Shown in pieces: positions 1 through 7,980 of a stretch of DNA of 64,000 nt. The notes below the pieces were generated by a model, which did not search any database, had not been told where the DNA came from, and saw only the letters and a list, made by a program, of their open reading frames with translations. The DNA comes from an uncultured Collinsella sp. (GTDB lineage: Bacteria; Actinomycetota; Coriobacteriia; Coriobacteriales; Coriobacteriaceae). The stretch is from NCBI GenBank assembly GCA_900541235.1, contig UQIW01000010.1, positions 1 to 64,000 on the forward strand. The letters run 5' to 3'. Position numbers and translations under genes: made by a program. How positions within the stretch are numbered: the stretch's first letter is position 1; the number at the start of each line of letters is the position of its first letter.

Positions 1-278
1 GTATCGCTTTCTTCTTTGGGTCATCTTGAACACCTTTCGCTCTTAACTAGGTGTCCAATTCATCATACCCACTCCAATGGATACGCCTAGGCGCGGTCCA
101 AGAAATCGTCCGCATCCCCATCTGACACTATTTCACCGCAACTTAGAAGGTGTCGGCGTATAACGCTTCACCCCAAATTAAATTGATTCGTTGAATAGAC
201 ACACTACAAATCTTTAGACTTCGTTTAATCCACAAGTGGGTATTATCACACATTAAGCACACGTGAAAGGATATACCC
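1..278. other. Non-coding 5' end of window
   Basis: No convincing gene is seen. The stretch is AT-richer than the coding DNA around it. It carries one arm of a repeat found twice elsewhere in the window (128-144) and the leader of the radical SAM gene, whose ribosome site (GAAAGGA) precedes its ATG. A TATTAT at 241-246 could be a -10 box, but no good -35 is spaced from it. A short inverted pair (AACACCT near 30, AGGTGTCC near 50) has no U-tract. Confidence 0.5.
128..144. repeat. Solo arm of the 69-bp palindromic repeat
   Basis: The 17 bases CTATTTCACCGCAACTT are identical to the end of the right arm of the element at 10453-10525 and nearly identical to that at 1856-1876. No matching left arm is found upstream, so this is a truncated or decayed copy. 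It lies in the leader region of the radical SAM gene. Confidence 0.6.
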
Positions 279-1712
279 ATGTCGCTTACACGGTCAGCAG
301 AGCGTGCAGCGCTCAACAAGCTCATCGATTATCTCGACGACAACCCGCAAGAAAACATCGACAAAATCATGGACCTCGTGAACAAGCTGGTCCCCAATCG
401 CGTATTTCCTGTACAGCGAGAGGCATTCACCAATGTCATCAAGAGCCGCGGCAATTGGTATGACCTGATCATGCGTGTGTTCAGCCTTAATCCCCAGATG
501 CGAACCAAACTGCTTAAGACCCTCATTGTCGACGCCAACCTGCTAGCTTGGCCAGAGCAGGAAAAGAACCGCGAAAAGTACCAGTGCAACGTTCCGTGGG
601 CCATCCTGCTCGATCCCACGAGCGCCTGCAACCTGCATTGTACGGGCTGCTGGGCCGCCAAGTACGGCTACAAGCAGAATCTCTCGTTCGAAGACATCGA
701 CTCTATCGTTACGCAGGGCAAAGGGCTCGGTACGCATATCTACATCTATACCGGCGGCGAGCCGCTCGTCCGCAAGCACGACCTGATCAGAATTTGCGAA
801 AAACATCAGGACTGCGTGTTTCTCTGCTTTACCAACTCCACGCTGATCGACGAGGCCTTCTGCGACGATATGATTCGCGTAGGTAATTTTGTCCCCGCCA
901 TCAGCGCCGAGGGCAATGAGCACACCACCGACGCCCGTCGCGGCGAGGGTACCTACGCAAAGATCGAGCACGCCATGAAACTCCTGCGCGAGCGCGACTT
1001 GCCGTTTGGTATCTCCACCTGTTGGACCAGCGCCAATGCCGATACGGTTGCTACCGAGGAGAACATGGACTGGATGATCGGCGAGGGAGCACTCTTCTGC
1101 TGGTACTTCCACTTTATGCCGGTTGGCCGCAATGCAACCCCCGAGCTCATGCCCACGCCCGAGCAGCGCGAGCACATGTATCACTTTATCCGCGAAATGC
1201 GTGAGAAGAAGCCGCTGTTTACGCTCGACTTCCAAAACGACGGCGAGTTTGTAGGCGGATGTATCGCCGGCGGCCGCCGCTACCTGCACATCAACGCCGC
1301 CGGAGACGTGGAGCCGTGCGTGTTCATCCACTACTCAAACGCCAACATCCACGATGTGAGTTTACTCGACGCGCTGCGCTCTCCCCTCTTTATGAAGTAC
1401 TACGAGAACATGCCGTTTAACGACAACTACCTCAAACCATGCCCCATGCTCGAGAATCCCGACGTGCTGCCCAAACTGGTCGCCGAGAGTGGCGCAATGA
1501 GCACCGACCTAATCGAGAAGGAGTCACCCGAGCAGCTGCGCGAAAAGACCCAGGCTGCCGCCGAGGCATGGTCACCTGTCGCCGACCGCATCTGGAACGA
1601 CTCCGACGATCCGTTATACGCCAAGCGTCACGAGGACAAGTCGCAGGGCATGGCCGATAGCGACATGCACAAGTTCGAAAAACAGGGCCGCATACTCAAA
1701 AACGGCGATTAA
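279..1712 (+). CDS. Radical SAM protein with SPASM-like C-terminus
   Basis: A 477-residue protein with the radical SAM cluster motif CNLHCTGC (Cys117, Cys121, Cys124), which would bind a 4Fe-4S cluster and S-adenosylmethionine and start radical chemistry. An ITGGEP-like motif follows (YTGGEPL), typical of the family. The C-terminal third has GGCIAGG, EPCVF and KPCP (Cys328, Cys347, Cys388), which looks like a SPASM-type auxiliary cluster. Proteins with such clusters often modify peptides or proteins, but no precursor peptide gene is seen nearby. About 110 residues precede the radical SAM core, and the last 60 residues are charged. The gene stands alone on the plus strand, with a GAAAGGA ribosome site 7 bases before the ATG and a hairpin after it. 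Family assignment is firm; substrate is unknown. Confidence 0.85.
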   Translation: MSLTRSAERAALNKLIDYLDDNPQENIDKIMDLVNKLVPNRVFPVQREAFTNVIKSRGNWYDLIMRVFSLNPQMRTKLLKTLIVDANLLAWPEQEKNREKYQCNVPWAILLDPTSACNLHCTGCWAAKYGYKQNLSFEDIDSIVTQGKGLGTHIYIYTGGEPLVRKHDLIRICEKHQDCVFLCFTNSTLIDEAFCDDMIRVGNFVPAISAEGNEHTTDARRGEGTYAKIEHAMKLLRERDLPFGISTCWTSANADTVATEENMDWMIGEGALFCWYFHFMPVGRNATPELMPTPEQREHMYHFIREMREKKPLFTLDFQNDGEFVGGCIAGGRRYLHINAAGDVEPCVFIHYSNANIHDVSLLDALRSPLFMKYYENMPFNDNYLKPCPMLENPDVLPKLVAESGAMSTDLIEKESPEQLREKTQAAAEAWSPVADRIWNDSDDPLYAKRHEDKSQGMADSDMHKFEKQGRILKNGD

Positions 1713-1745
1713 TGCTGCCCTACACGACAAACGCTCAGAAATGAA

Positions 1746-1784
1746 GCGGAGCAGTCTCGAGGCTCATCTTCGAGGCTGCTCCGC
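1746..1784 (+). terminator. Hairpin after the radical SAM gene
   Basis: GCGGAGCAG (1746-1754) pairs with CTGCTCCGC (1776-1784), with further CGAG pairing inside. It sits 34 bases after the stop codon. Only a weak T-rich stretch follows (GTTTTA about 16 bases on), so termination strength is uncertain. Confidence 0.55.
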
Positions 1785-1807
1785 CTTACCATCAAAACAG
1801 TTTTACT

Positions 1808-1876
1808 AAGTTGCGGTGAAATAGGGACCAGAACGGCCTTCCAATAACCAAAACAATCCCTATTCCACCGCAACTT
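1808..1876. repeat. 69-bp palindromic (MITE-like) element, copy 1
   Basis: Arms of 21 bases (1808-1828 and 1856-1876) are inverted copies of each other with two mismatches, reading AAGTTGCGGTGAAATAGGGA inwards. They are separated by 27 bases of unrelated sequence. A second copy of exactly the same length lies at 10455-10523, with similar arms but a different centre. It falls between two convergent genes. Confidence 0.75.
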
Positions 1877-1900
1877 CTATAAGTTGTTGAATTATCGATG

Positions 1901-2512
1901 CTATTCGAAGCGAGATTCCAGACTCGACAGACCATTGAGAGTCAGATCGTTGGCGACCTCAGAGACGCGCTCGATAGGAACCGAGCCGTCAGACAGTGCC
2001 CACGTGCGATAGATACCGATAATACCCGACAGCAAAAACGCCAGATAGTAGTCGAACATCTCGTCCTTGAGACCTTGGGGCAGCAGATCGCGCTCGGCAA
2101 TCTCATGTTCGAGCGGCGCACGAAGACGAGCCATGAAATCATCGAGCGGAATATTCTCGATCAGCTGACGATTGAGCACTAAGTTGTTGCACAGTGCCTC
2201 ATTAACGGTTTTAAAGAAGGTCGCCGCCGCGCCAAGAGCGCGCTCGCTGGTGTCACCGTCCATAGAAGCAAGCGTTTTCTCGACCGAGTCGACAATCATC
2301 TCCACCACATCGACGGCAATGGCATCGAGCAGGCCGTCAACCGTACCAAAGTGAACGTAAAAGGTCTTGCGGTCGACATTGGCCTCGCGCGCGATGGCAC
2401 TCACCGTAATGTCTGCCAGCGGCTTTTCCATGAGCAGGCGCTCGAAAGCCGAAAGGATGGCATTACGGCTGCGAATGATGCGACGATCAAGACGCGGTTT
2501 GCTGGTTGCCAT
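1901..2512 (-). CDS. TetR/AcrR-family transcriptional regulator
   Basis: A 203-residue repressor-type protein. The N-terminal TetR helix-turn-helix lies at about residues 36-56 (ITVSAIAREANVDRKTFY), followed by a mostly helical, divergent ligand domain as expected of the family. The ATG at 2512 was chosen because GAAGGGA lies 8 bases upstream; an in-frame ATG at 2539 has no ribosome site. The gene downstream of its promoter side (toward 2600) is the YbhN-like membrane protein, read in the same direction, and no exporter is divergent from it, so its target is not obvious. The ligand is unknown. Confidence 0.85.
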   Translation of the reverse strand: MATSKPRLDRRIIRSRNAILSAFERLLMEKPLADITVSAIAREANVDRKTFYVHFGTVDGLLDAIAVDVVEMIVDSVEKTLASMDGDTSERALGAAATFFKTVNEALCNNLVLNRQLIENIPLDDFMARLRAPLEHEIAERDLLPQGLKDEMFDYYLAFLLSGIIGIYRTWALSDGSVPIERVSEVANDLTLNGLSSLESRFE

Positions 2513-2628
2513 GGGCGTGTCCCTTCGATATGCAAGCATTCATCAACAGATGAGAGATAATCTACGTAAGAGGATTATCCCCCATACAGCACAAATATGC
2601 CCCGCATCATGAAGAACGCACGACTGCC

Positions 2629-3936
2629 CTACTGCGACTTGGGATGCTTCTTCTTATTGAGTGCCGACGGAGATACGCGAATACCATCGCCTGTCTGGCG
2701 CACATAGGCTTTATGAGCCAGCTTAGCGGTCCCAGAAGCCTTCTGAGCGCGCTTCTTGGGATCAACGGTAACAGCATTCGTGGGGTGCGGCATAGTGGGC
2801 GCAGAGGGCGTCTGAGGCGTGCGGCCGAGCTTGCGCATCACACGATCCCAGCGCACATGGATGCTCTCGTTGTGGGCGCTCTTAAGTCCCAGCAGGGGCG
2901 CAGCCAAAATGGTCGGCGCAATAAACGTAATGAGGCGCCACAGCAGATAGCCGGCGGTCGAAGCCGACCCAAAGAAATGACCCAAGAACAATGCAAAGCC
3001 GCCCTCAGCGCCACCAGTTCCACCGGGCAGGGGGACCGCAGAGCTCAGCAGCTGGACAAAGGCGCTCGCGGCCATGACCGAGAAAAAGTCGACCTCGTGG
3101 TGGCCAAAGGCAAGCATCAGGAAATACGGCACCAGATAGAAAAACGCGAGTTGCAGCATGGTGATGACCACCGTGAGCAGCATGGAAGAAAAATGTCCGG
3201 CTGAAAGCTTGAACTTCTCGGAGAAGGAGTAGATCTCGCCATCGACAAACGTGCGCCATCCCTCGATCTTAGTGGCCGAGACACCAATGCGCTCAAGCCA
3301 ATTGATGATGCAATGGGCGACGCGCGTGACGGTCTTAGGCATGAGCGCGACGGCGAAGATGCCCAGCAAGATGCAGCAGTGCCCACCAAAGCTAAAGACG
3401 CACAGCAACGTCATGTCGCCATAGCGCTCGGCAAAAAACGGCATGCGAGCAAGCAGTAGGATAGCGCCCCAGGCAACGAGGCCAAACTGGTACACGATAA
3501 AACGCGTGAATTGCGTGGCGCCGGCCTCGCCCACGTTTTGGCCGGCCTTGGTCAGGCGATAGATTTGAGCCGGGGTGGAGCCCATCATCATGGGCGTCAG
3601 GTTACCAAAGAAGATGCCACTCGCCTCGACCGAGATCAGGTCGCGGATGCCGACGGGCGAATTGGGATCGAGCCAGACGGCGATCGCATAGGCCACAATG
3701 CCAAAGAACAGGTACATGAACATGCAAAGACACGCGACAACGAGCCATGACGCCTGGACGCTCGACATAGCGGCCCAGAACTGCCCCATCTGCCCGGTTA
3801 CCACCAGATAGACGATATAACCTACCAGCACGACGCCGATAAAGATGGCGCCGCGGCGTGCGCTCTTATTGTCATCTCCGCCCGAGGCCTCAACCTCGAC
3901 CTGGGGCTTAGACGAATGCTGAGAGGACTCCGTCAT
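2629..3936 (-). CDS. YbhN/UPF0104 (LPG synthase TM-domain-like) membrane protein
   Basis: A 435-residue integral membrane protein with about eight hydrophobic segments between residues 30 and 340. It contains the family features NLTPMMMGSTPAQIYRL near residue 115 and PLPGGTGGAEGGF near residue 290, which mark the lysylphosphatidylglycerol synthetase transmembrane/flippase-like (UPF0104) superfamily. The soluble synthetase half is absent, so this is a membrane-only member that may move or sense a lipid or polyprenyl-linked substrate. The N-terminus (about 30 residues) and the C-terminal 90 residues are hydrophilic, the latter basic. The ATG at 3936 has AGAAGGAG 6 bases upstream. It probably ends a monocistronic unit. 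Confidence 0.8.
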   Translation of the reverse strand: MTESSQHSSKPQVEVEASGGDDNKSARRGAIFIGVVLVGYIVYLVVTGQMGQFWAAMSSVQASWLVVACLCMFMYLFFGIVAYAIAVWLDPNSPVGIRDLISVEASGIFFGNLTPMMMGSTPAQIYRLTKAGQNVGEAGATQFTRFIVYQFGLVAWGAILLLARMPFFAERYGDMTLLCVFSFGGHCCILLGIFAVALMPKTVTRVAHCIINWLERIGVSATKIEGWRTFVDGEIYSFSEKFKLSAGHFSSMLLTVVITMLQLAFFYLVPYFLMLAFGHHEVDFFSVMAASAFVQLLSSAVPLPGGTGGAEGGFALFLGHFFGSASTAGYLLWRLITFIAPTILAAPLLGLKSAHNESIHVRWDRVMRKLGRTPQTPSAPTMPHPTNAVTVDPKKRAQKASGTAKLAHKAYVRQTGDGIRVSPSALNKKKHPKSQ

Positions 3937-4040
3937 GAGACTCCTTCTAACAGTCAAAATATCTTGGATATTGTACCCGTAAGGGCCATAGGCAGAACGC
4001 AAAGCTCTGGTTCAAACGGGAATTGCAGACGGTTGTTTGA

Positions 4041-4076
4041 AAATAAAAAAACCCGGCCTTCCATAGGAAGTCCGGG
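4041..4076 (-). terminator. Rho-independent terminator of tRNA-Glu
   Basis: On the minus strand CCCGGACTTCC and GGAAGGCCGGG form a stem with a short TATG-type loop, followed directly by seven T. It begins 12 bases after the tRNA CCA end. Confidence 0.85.
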
Positions 4077-4087
4077 TATCAGATGCG

Positions 4088-4164
4088 TGGTAGCCCGTAC
4101 CAGATTCGAACTGGTGATCTCCGCCTTGAGAGGGCGGCGTCCTAAACCGCTAGACGAACGGGCC
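4088..4164 (-). tRNA. tRNA-Glu (anticodon CTC)
   Basis: Read on the minus strand, the 77-base gene folds as a cloverleaf. The acceptor stem starts GGCCCGT. The anticodon stem CCGCC/GGCGG encloses the loop CTCTCAA, giving anticodon CTC for glutamate. The T arm has GTTCGAATC. The 3' CCA is encoded. Its own terminator follows and cca, the CCA-adding enzyme, is upstream on the same strand. Confidence 0.95.
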
Positions 4165-4291
4165 ACATGACATCTGCACTGCCGTGCTGCGAGGAAATAT
4201 ATTACGGGACAAAAAACGTCAGCGCAAGAAGAAATTCCAAATTGCCGAAAAATTGTCGGCAGGTTATGGAATACGCAGGTAAACTTGGTAG

Positions 4292-5686
4292 CTAATTCAA
4301 GTTGAGATGAACCAAAAGAGCTTCGCGCTCGTTGGGAATATCGTCTTCGATCACGGCGTCGAGGGCGGAGTTGAGAAGCTGACCCAGTTCCGGCCCGGGC
4401 TTGACTCCGGCACGGATCAGGTCGCCGCCGTTGATGGCGAGCATCTTGAGCGTATAGGGCTCCCCTGCCTTCAGCAGCTCGTGCGCCAGCGCGCGCATCT
4501 CCTCAATCGTCTCAACATAATAGAAGCACGACGGGGCCTTGCCAAGTGTGTCGGCACGCTTAAGGTCCATGAGCTCGTCAATCAGGCGGGCCGTGTCGAC
4601 GCCCTCACCCGAAAGCGCGCGCATCATATTGAGCAGACAGGAGCGCTCGGGGCGCAGCGGCTTGTCATGGTATTTGATGAGCAGGCACACGTCGCGCACC
4701 AAGTCGTGCGAGAGCGCCAGGCGATCCATAATGACGCGCGCCTTCTTGGCGCCGAGCTCGGGATGACCGTAGAAGTGTCCGCTACCGGCATGGTCGACCG
4801 TGAAGCACTCGGGCTTGGACACATCGTGCAAAAACGCCGCCCACATAAGGCTCGACGAGGGCGCGACGCCGTCACACAGCGCGAGCTCCCCCGCCACCGT
4901 CAGCACACGGGCGATATGCACGTAGACGTTAAACGCATGATAGACACTGCGCTGATCAAACCCGCGACCCGCTGCCAACTCGGGCACGGCGGCGCAGATG
5001 AGCTCAGGATAGCGGAGCATCGCGTCTCCCCCATGACCGGTCGAAAGAATGCCCTCGAGCTCAATACCCACACGCTCACGCGCCACGGCATCGAGCAGCG
5101 GCGCGCACTCGGCAAGCGCACGCTTGGTCTCGGGCTCAATCATAAAGTCCAGACGGCAGGCAAAGCGCACCGCACGCAGCATGCGCAGGGCGTCCTCGTT
5201 AAAGCGACGCTTGGGATCGCCGACAGCGCGAATCAGCTTGCGCTCCAAGTCACCCTGGCCGTCGTAGCGGTCGACAAGCCCGCGCTCGGGATGCCAGGCC
5301 ATGGCATTGACGGTAAAGTCGCGGCGCGCCAGATCGTCCTCGAGCGAGGCGGCACGCTCCACACTCTGGGGATGACGACCATCGGTGTAAAAGCCATCCA
5401 GACGGTACGTGGTGACCTCGATACGCTCGCCATCGGAAATAGCCGTGATTCCGCCAAATTTAATGCCCGATTCCACAACCGCGATGCCGGCGGCCTCGAG
5501 CGCCGCTTTGGACTCCTGCCACAGGCCGCTACAGCACATATCAACATCGTGGCTGGGGTACCCCATAAGGGCGTCGCGCACCCAACCGCCCACGTACCAA
5601 GCCTCAAGACCAGCCGCTTCAAGCGCGCGCAGGACGCGCAGGGACGCATCGGACGGTTGAGTACCGTTGAGCGAAACATTGCACAT
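4292..5686 (-). CDS. cca: CCA tRNA nucleotidyltransferase
   Basis: A 464-residue enzyme that adds or repairs the 3' CCA of tRNAs from CTP and ATP. The class II nucleotidyltransferase core is clear: GGWVRD at residues 33-38, the metal-binding DVDM at 47-50, and RRDFTVNAMA near 125. The tRNA-binding helical domain follows. A metal-dependent HD domain (FLHDVSKP, near 285) occupies the C-terminal half, as in bacterial HD-containing CCA enzymes. The ATG at 5686 has a perfect AGGAGG 8 bases upstream. A poly(A) polymerase is the alternative reading of this family. The only tRNA gene of the window lies just downstream and carries its own CCA. Confidence 0.9.
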   Translation of the reverse strand: MCNVSLNGTQPSDASLRVLRALEAAGLEAWYVGGWVRDALMGYPSHDVDMCCSGLWQESKAALEAAGIAVVESGIKFGGITAISDGERIEVTTYRLDGFYTDGRHPQSVERAASLEDDLARRDFTVNAMAWHPERGLVDRYDGQGDLERKLIRAVGDPKRRFNEDALRMLRAVRFACRLDFMIEPETKRALAECAPLLDAVARERVGIELEGILSTGHGGDAMLRYPELICAAVPELAAGRGFDQRSVYHAFNVYVHIARVLTVAGELALCDGVAPSSSLMWAAFLHDVSKPECFTVDHAGSGHFYGHPELGAKKARVIMDRLALSHDLVRDVCLLIKYHDKPLRPERSCLLNMMRALSGEGVDTARLIDELMDLKRADTLGKAPSCFYYVETIEEMRALAHELLKAGEPYTLKMLAINGGDLIRAGVKPGPELGQLLNSALDAVIEDDIPNEREALLVHLNLN

Positions 5687-5780
5687 GCCTATGGCCTCCT
5701 GCGACTATCAAATTGGCTATCGATTGCGTCTGCAAGAAGTCTAGCAAGAAACAGCCTCCACTGCACACGCAAGTCCGATA

Positions 5781-5818
5781 AACAAAAACGCATCCGTCCT
5801 GTTCCCAAGACGGATGCG
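5781..5818 (-). terminator. Terminator of the downstream pfkB gene
   Basis: CGCATCCGTC (5789-5798) pairs perfectly with GACGGATGCG (5809-5818). On the minus strand it is followed by GTTTTTGTTT. It lies 33 bases after the stop of the pfkB gene at 5852. Confidence 0.85.
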
Positions 5819-5851
5819 AACCACTCGAAATACTCAAGCTTTAGGCCGGAG

Positions 5852-6784
5852 TTAGCAGACCTCGCGGATAGCGATGCCCTTCTTATACTCCTCGACCTTG
5901 GCAAAGTCGCCCAGGCCCGGGCACTCGACCACGTTGGCGCCGGTAGCCATCGAAAGGCGCAGGGCGTCCTCGACGCGCTCGGGGGCGTCGTGCCACACGG
6001 ACAGGAAGGCAGCGAGCGAGGAATCGCCGGCGCACACCGTCGACAGCAGCTTGACGTCGAAGGTGCGGTTGGCAAACCAGATGTGCTCGCCGTTAGAGAA
6101 GTACGCACCAGCGCCGCCAAGAGTCAGCAGCACATTCTTGGCGCCCTTGGCGTGCAGCTCGGCCATCGCGCCCTTGACGGACTCGTCGTCGCCACCGCTC
6201 ACCTTAATGCCAAAAATATCGAGCAGCTCGTCGTCGTTGGGCTTAATCAGCAGCGGCTCCATGGCAATGAGGTCTGCCAGCTGATGGCTCGAGATATCGA
6301 GGACGAACTCGGCCCCCTTGGCCTTGACGCGGCGCAGGACCTCGGCCAAGAAGCCCTCGGAAGTGTTGGGAGGCAGCGAGCCGCTGATGACCAGGCAGGT
6401 CATGTCATCAAGCGAATCGATGAGCTCAAACATCTCCTGCTCGTTGGCCTCGTTGATGGCGGCACCGGCGTTGACCATGTTGTACTCGGTGTCGGGTCCG
6501 GCATTGAGGAACACATTGACGCGCGTGATGCCGTCGGTCCAAACGGGCTTGACGGGCACGCCCAGGGCCTCGGCGCCCTTAACGATAAACTCGCCCGAGA
6601 AGCCGGCGAAAAAGCCCAGGATCGTGGTGTCGACACCGTAGTGATCGAGGGTGAACGAGACGTTGAGACCCTTGCCGTTGGGCGTGTAGACGGCGTTACG
6701 GGTACGCGTGACGGTGTTGGCAGCAAGGCCGTCGCAGGAGATGTTGTAGTCAATGGCGGGATTTGCAGTGAGCGTGTAAATCAT
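5852..6784 (-). CDS. PfkB-family 1-phosphofructokinase-like kinase (copy 2)
   Basis: A 310-residue sugar-phosphate kinase of the ribokinase/PfkB superfamily, 1-phosphofructokinase/tagatose-6-phosphate kinase branch. TLTANPAIDYNI at the N-terminus matches the FruK/LacC start. The sugar-binding loop reads NGKGLNVS (36-43) where FruK proteins have GGKGINV. The catalytic anion-hole motif reads VCAGD (Cys251-Asp254) where the family has GAGD or GSGD; the base Asp254 is kept. Likely role: ATP-dependent phosphorylation of fructose-1-phosphate (or tagatose-6-phosphate) made by the PTS next door. ATG at 6784 has AAAGGA 7 bases upstream; an earlier ATG 15 bases up lies inside that site. It is separated from the paralogue at 6974 by a terminator, so it has its own promoter. 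Confidence 0.82.
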   Translation of the reverse strand: MIYTLTANPAIDYNISCDGLAANTVTRTRNAVYTPNGKGLNVSFTLDHYGVDTTILGFFAGFSGEFIVKGAEALGVPVKPVWTDGITRVNVFLNAGPDTEYNMVNAGAAINEANEQEMFELIDSLDDMTCLVISGSLPPNTSEGFLAEVLRRVKAKGAEFVLDISSHQLADLIAMEPLLIKPNDDELLDIFGIKVSGGDDESVKGAMAELHAKGAKNVLLTLGGAGAYFSNGEHIWFANRTFDVKLLSTVCAGDSSLAAFLSVWHDAPERVEDALRLSMATGANVVECPGLGDFAKVEEYKKGIAIREVC

Positions 6785-6812
6785 GAATGTTCCTTTCACG
6801 AAGTAACGTGTT

Positions 6813-6831
6813 GGTGAAAGTATATTCCACC
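6813..6831. promoter_or_regulatory. Candidate operator upstream of pfkB copy 2
   Basis: GGTGAAAGTATATTCCACC is an interrupted palindrome with GGTG/CACC ends. It lies 29 bases upstream of the ATG. Its GGTGAAAG half also occurs twice in the fruA-rpiR divergent promoter (12738 and 12770), which suggests common control by the RpiR regulator. Inferred from sequence likeness only. Confidence 0.35.
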
Positions 6832-6912
6832 CATCGGTAAAAGGCTAGGACAACTCGGTGAACGGTGTGGAAGCGATGAAGTACGGCAGAACATCTCTCT
6901 CCAATGACGGAA

Positions 6913-6945
6913 CAAAAAAGGCGCCCCAGCCGAAACCGGGGCGCC
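6913..6945 (-). terminator. Terminator of pfkB copy 1
   Basis: GGCGCCCC (6920-6927) pairs with GGGGCGCC (6938-6945). On the minus strand six T follow. It lies 29 bases after the stop codon at 6974. Confidence 0.9.
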
Positions 6946-6973
6946 GCATGCGCACGAATATGTCGCGTTTCGA

Positions 6974-7906
6974 TTACTGACGATCGAGCTTGCGGACAGC
7001 AACGCGCTTGCTGTACTCGTCGACGTGACCGAAGTCGCCGATGCCGACGGACTCGGCAACGTTGGCGCCGGTGGCCATAGCGAGCTTCATGGCCTCCTCG
7101 ACGTTGTCGCGATCCCTGTACCACTTGTGCAGGAACGCAGCGAGGGTGCAGTCGCCAGCGCAGACGGAAGAAACCAGCTTGATGTTGAACTCACGCTTGG
7201 CGTACCAGATGTCCTCGCCGTTGGAGAAGTAAGCGTCGCCGCGGCTACCACGGGTGAGCAGCACGTTCTGAACGCCAGCGTCGTGAGCCATCTTCATGGC
7301 AACGCGAACCTCGTCGTCGGTGTCGACCGGCACGCCGAAGATGGCCTTCATCTCGTGATGGTTCGGCTTGATGAGCAGCGGCTTCTTGTGAGCGAGCTCC
7401 TTGAGCTTGTCGGAGGACAGGTCCAGGACGACGTCGGCGCCACGAGCCTGAGCGTGCTCCATGACCTGAGCCAGGAAGTCGGGCGTAGCTTTGGGAGGCA
7501 CGGAGCCGGAAACGATCAGGCACTCGAGATCGCCCGCGGTGTCCAGGATGTTATAGAGCTCCTTCTGGTGCTGCGGCGTGATCGGAGCACCAGGGTTCAG
7601 GATGCCGTACTCGTGCTGGCCATCGTTGACGTAGGTGTTAATGCGCGTGATACCGTCGGTCCAGACCGGGCGGCAGAGGCAACCCAGGTTCATGACCTCC
7701 TCGACGATGAACTTGCCCGTGAAGCCGGCGAAGAAGCCGAGCGCGACGGTGTCGACGCCCATCTTCTTAAAGGCGAAGGACACGTCGAGGCCCTTGCCGT
7801 TAGCCGTGTAGCTGGCCGAACCGGTGCGGACGTTCTCGTCGGGCTCGAGCGGAGAGCTCGAAACCGTCATGTCGACAGCCGGGTTAGCGGTTAGCGTGTA
7901 GAACAT
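6974..7906 (-). CDS. PfkB-family 1-phosphofructokinase-like kinase (copy 1)
   Basis: A 310-residue paralogue of the adjacent kinase, equal in length. It starts TLTANPAVDMTV, has NGKGLDVS at 36-43 (Asp where the other copy and FruK have Asn) and SVCAGD with Cys249-Asp252, so it shares the unusual cysteine in the GAGD motif. Expected reaction: fructose-1-phosphate plus ATP to fructose-1,6-bisphosphate in the cytoplasm. It starts 74 bases after ptsI with no terminator between, so it is probably the last gene of a ptsH-ptsI-pfkB transcript. Which of the two copies is the true FruK cannot be told; the Asn to Asp change could alter substrate choice. Confidence 0.82.
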   Translation of the reverse strand: MFYTLTANPAVDMTVSSSPLEPDENVRTGSASYTANGKGLDVSFAFKKMGVDTVALGFFAGFTGKFIVEEVMNLGCLCRPVWTDGITRINTYVNDGQHEYGILNPGAPITPQHQKELYNILDTAGDLECLIVSGSVPPKATPDFLAQVMEHAQARGADVVLDLSSDKLKELAHKKPLLIKPNHHEMKAIFGVPVDTDDEVRVAMKMAHDAGVQNVLLTRGSRGDAYFSNGEDIWYAKREFNIKLVSSVCAGDCTLAAFLHKWYRDRDNVEEAMKLAMATGANVAESVGIGDFGHVDEYSKRVAVRKLDRQ

Positions 7907-7933
7907 TTACAGTACCCCCTGTATATGTGAGGG

Positions 7934-7963
7934 CCGCGTGGCCGGCCCATTCCAACCACGCGG
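7934..7963 (-). other. Hairpin in the ptsI-pfkB spacer
   Basis: CCGCGTGG (7934-7941) pairs with CCACGCGG (7956-7963). No T-run follows on the minus strand, so it is more likely an RNA-stability or processing hairpin than a terminator. Confidence 0.4.
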
Positions 7964-7980
7964 TTACCTCTGATACCAAA

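Noticed and set aside
143..325. Short minus-strand frame at the left end
   Set aside because: No ribosome site, overlaps the start of the radical SAM gene, and contains the repeat arm.
4307..6817. Plus-strand open frame of 836 codons opposite cca and pfkB
   Set aside because: It is antisense to two clear genes, has no family pattern and no ribosome site; long empty frames are common opposite GC-rich genes.
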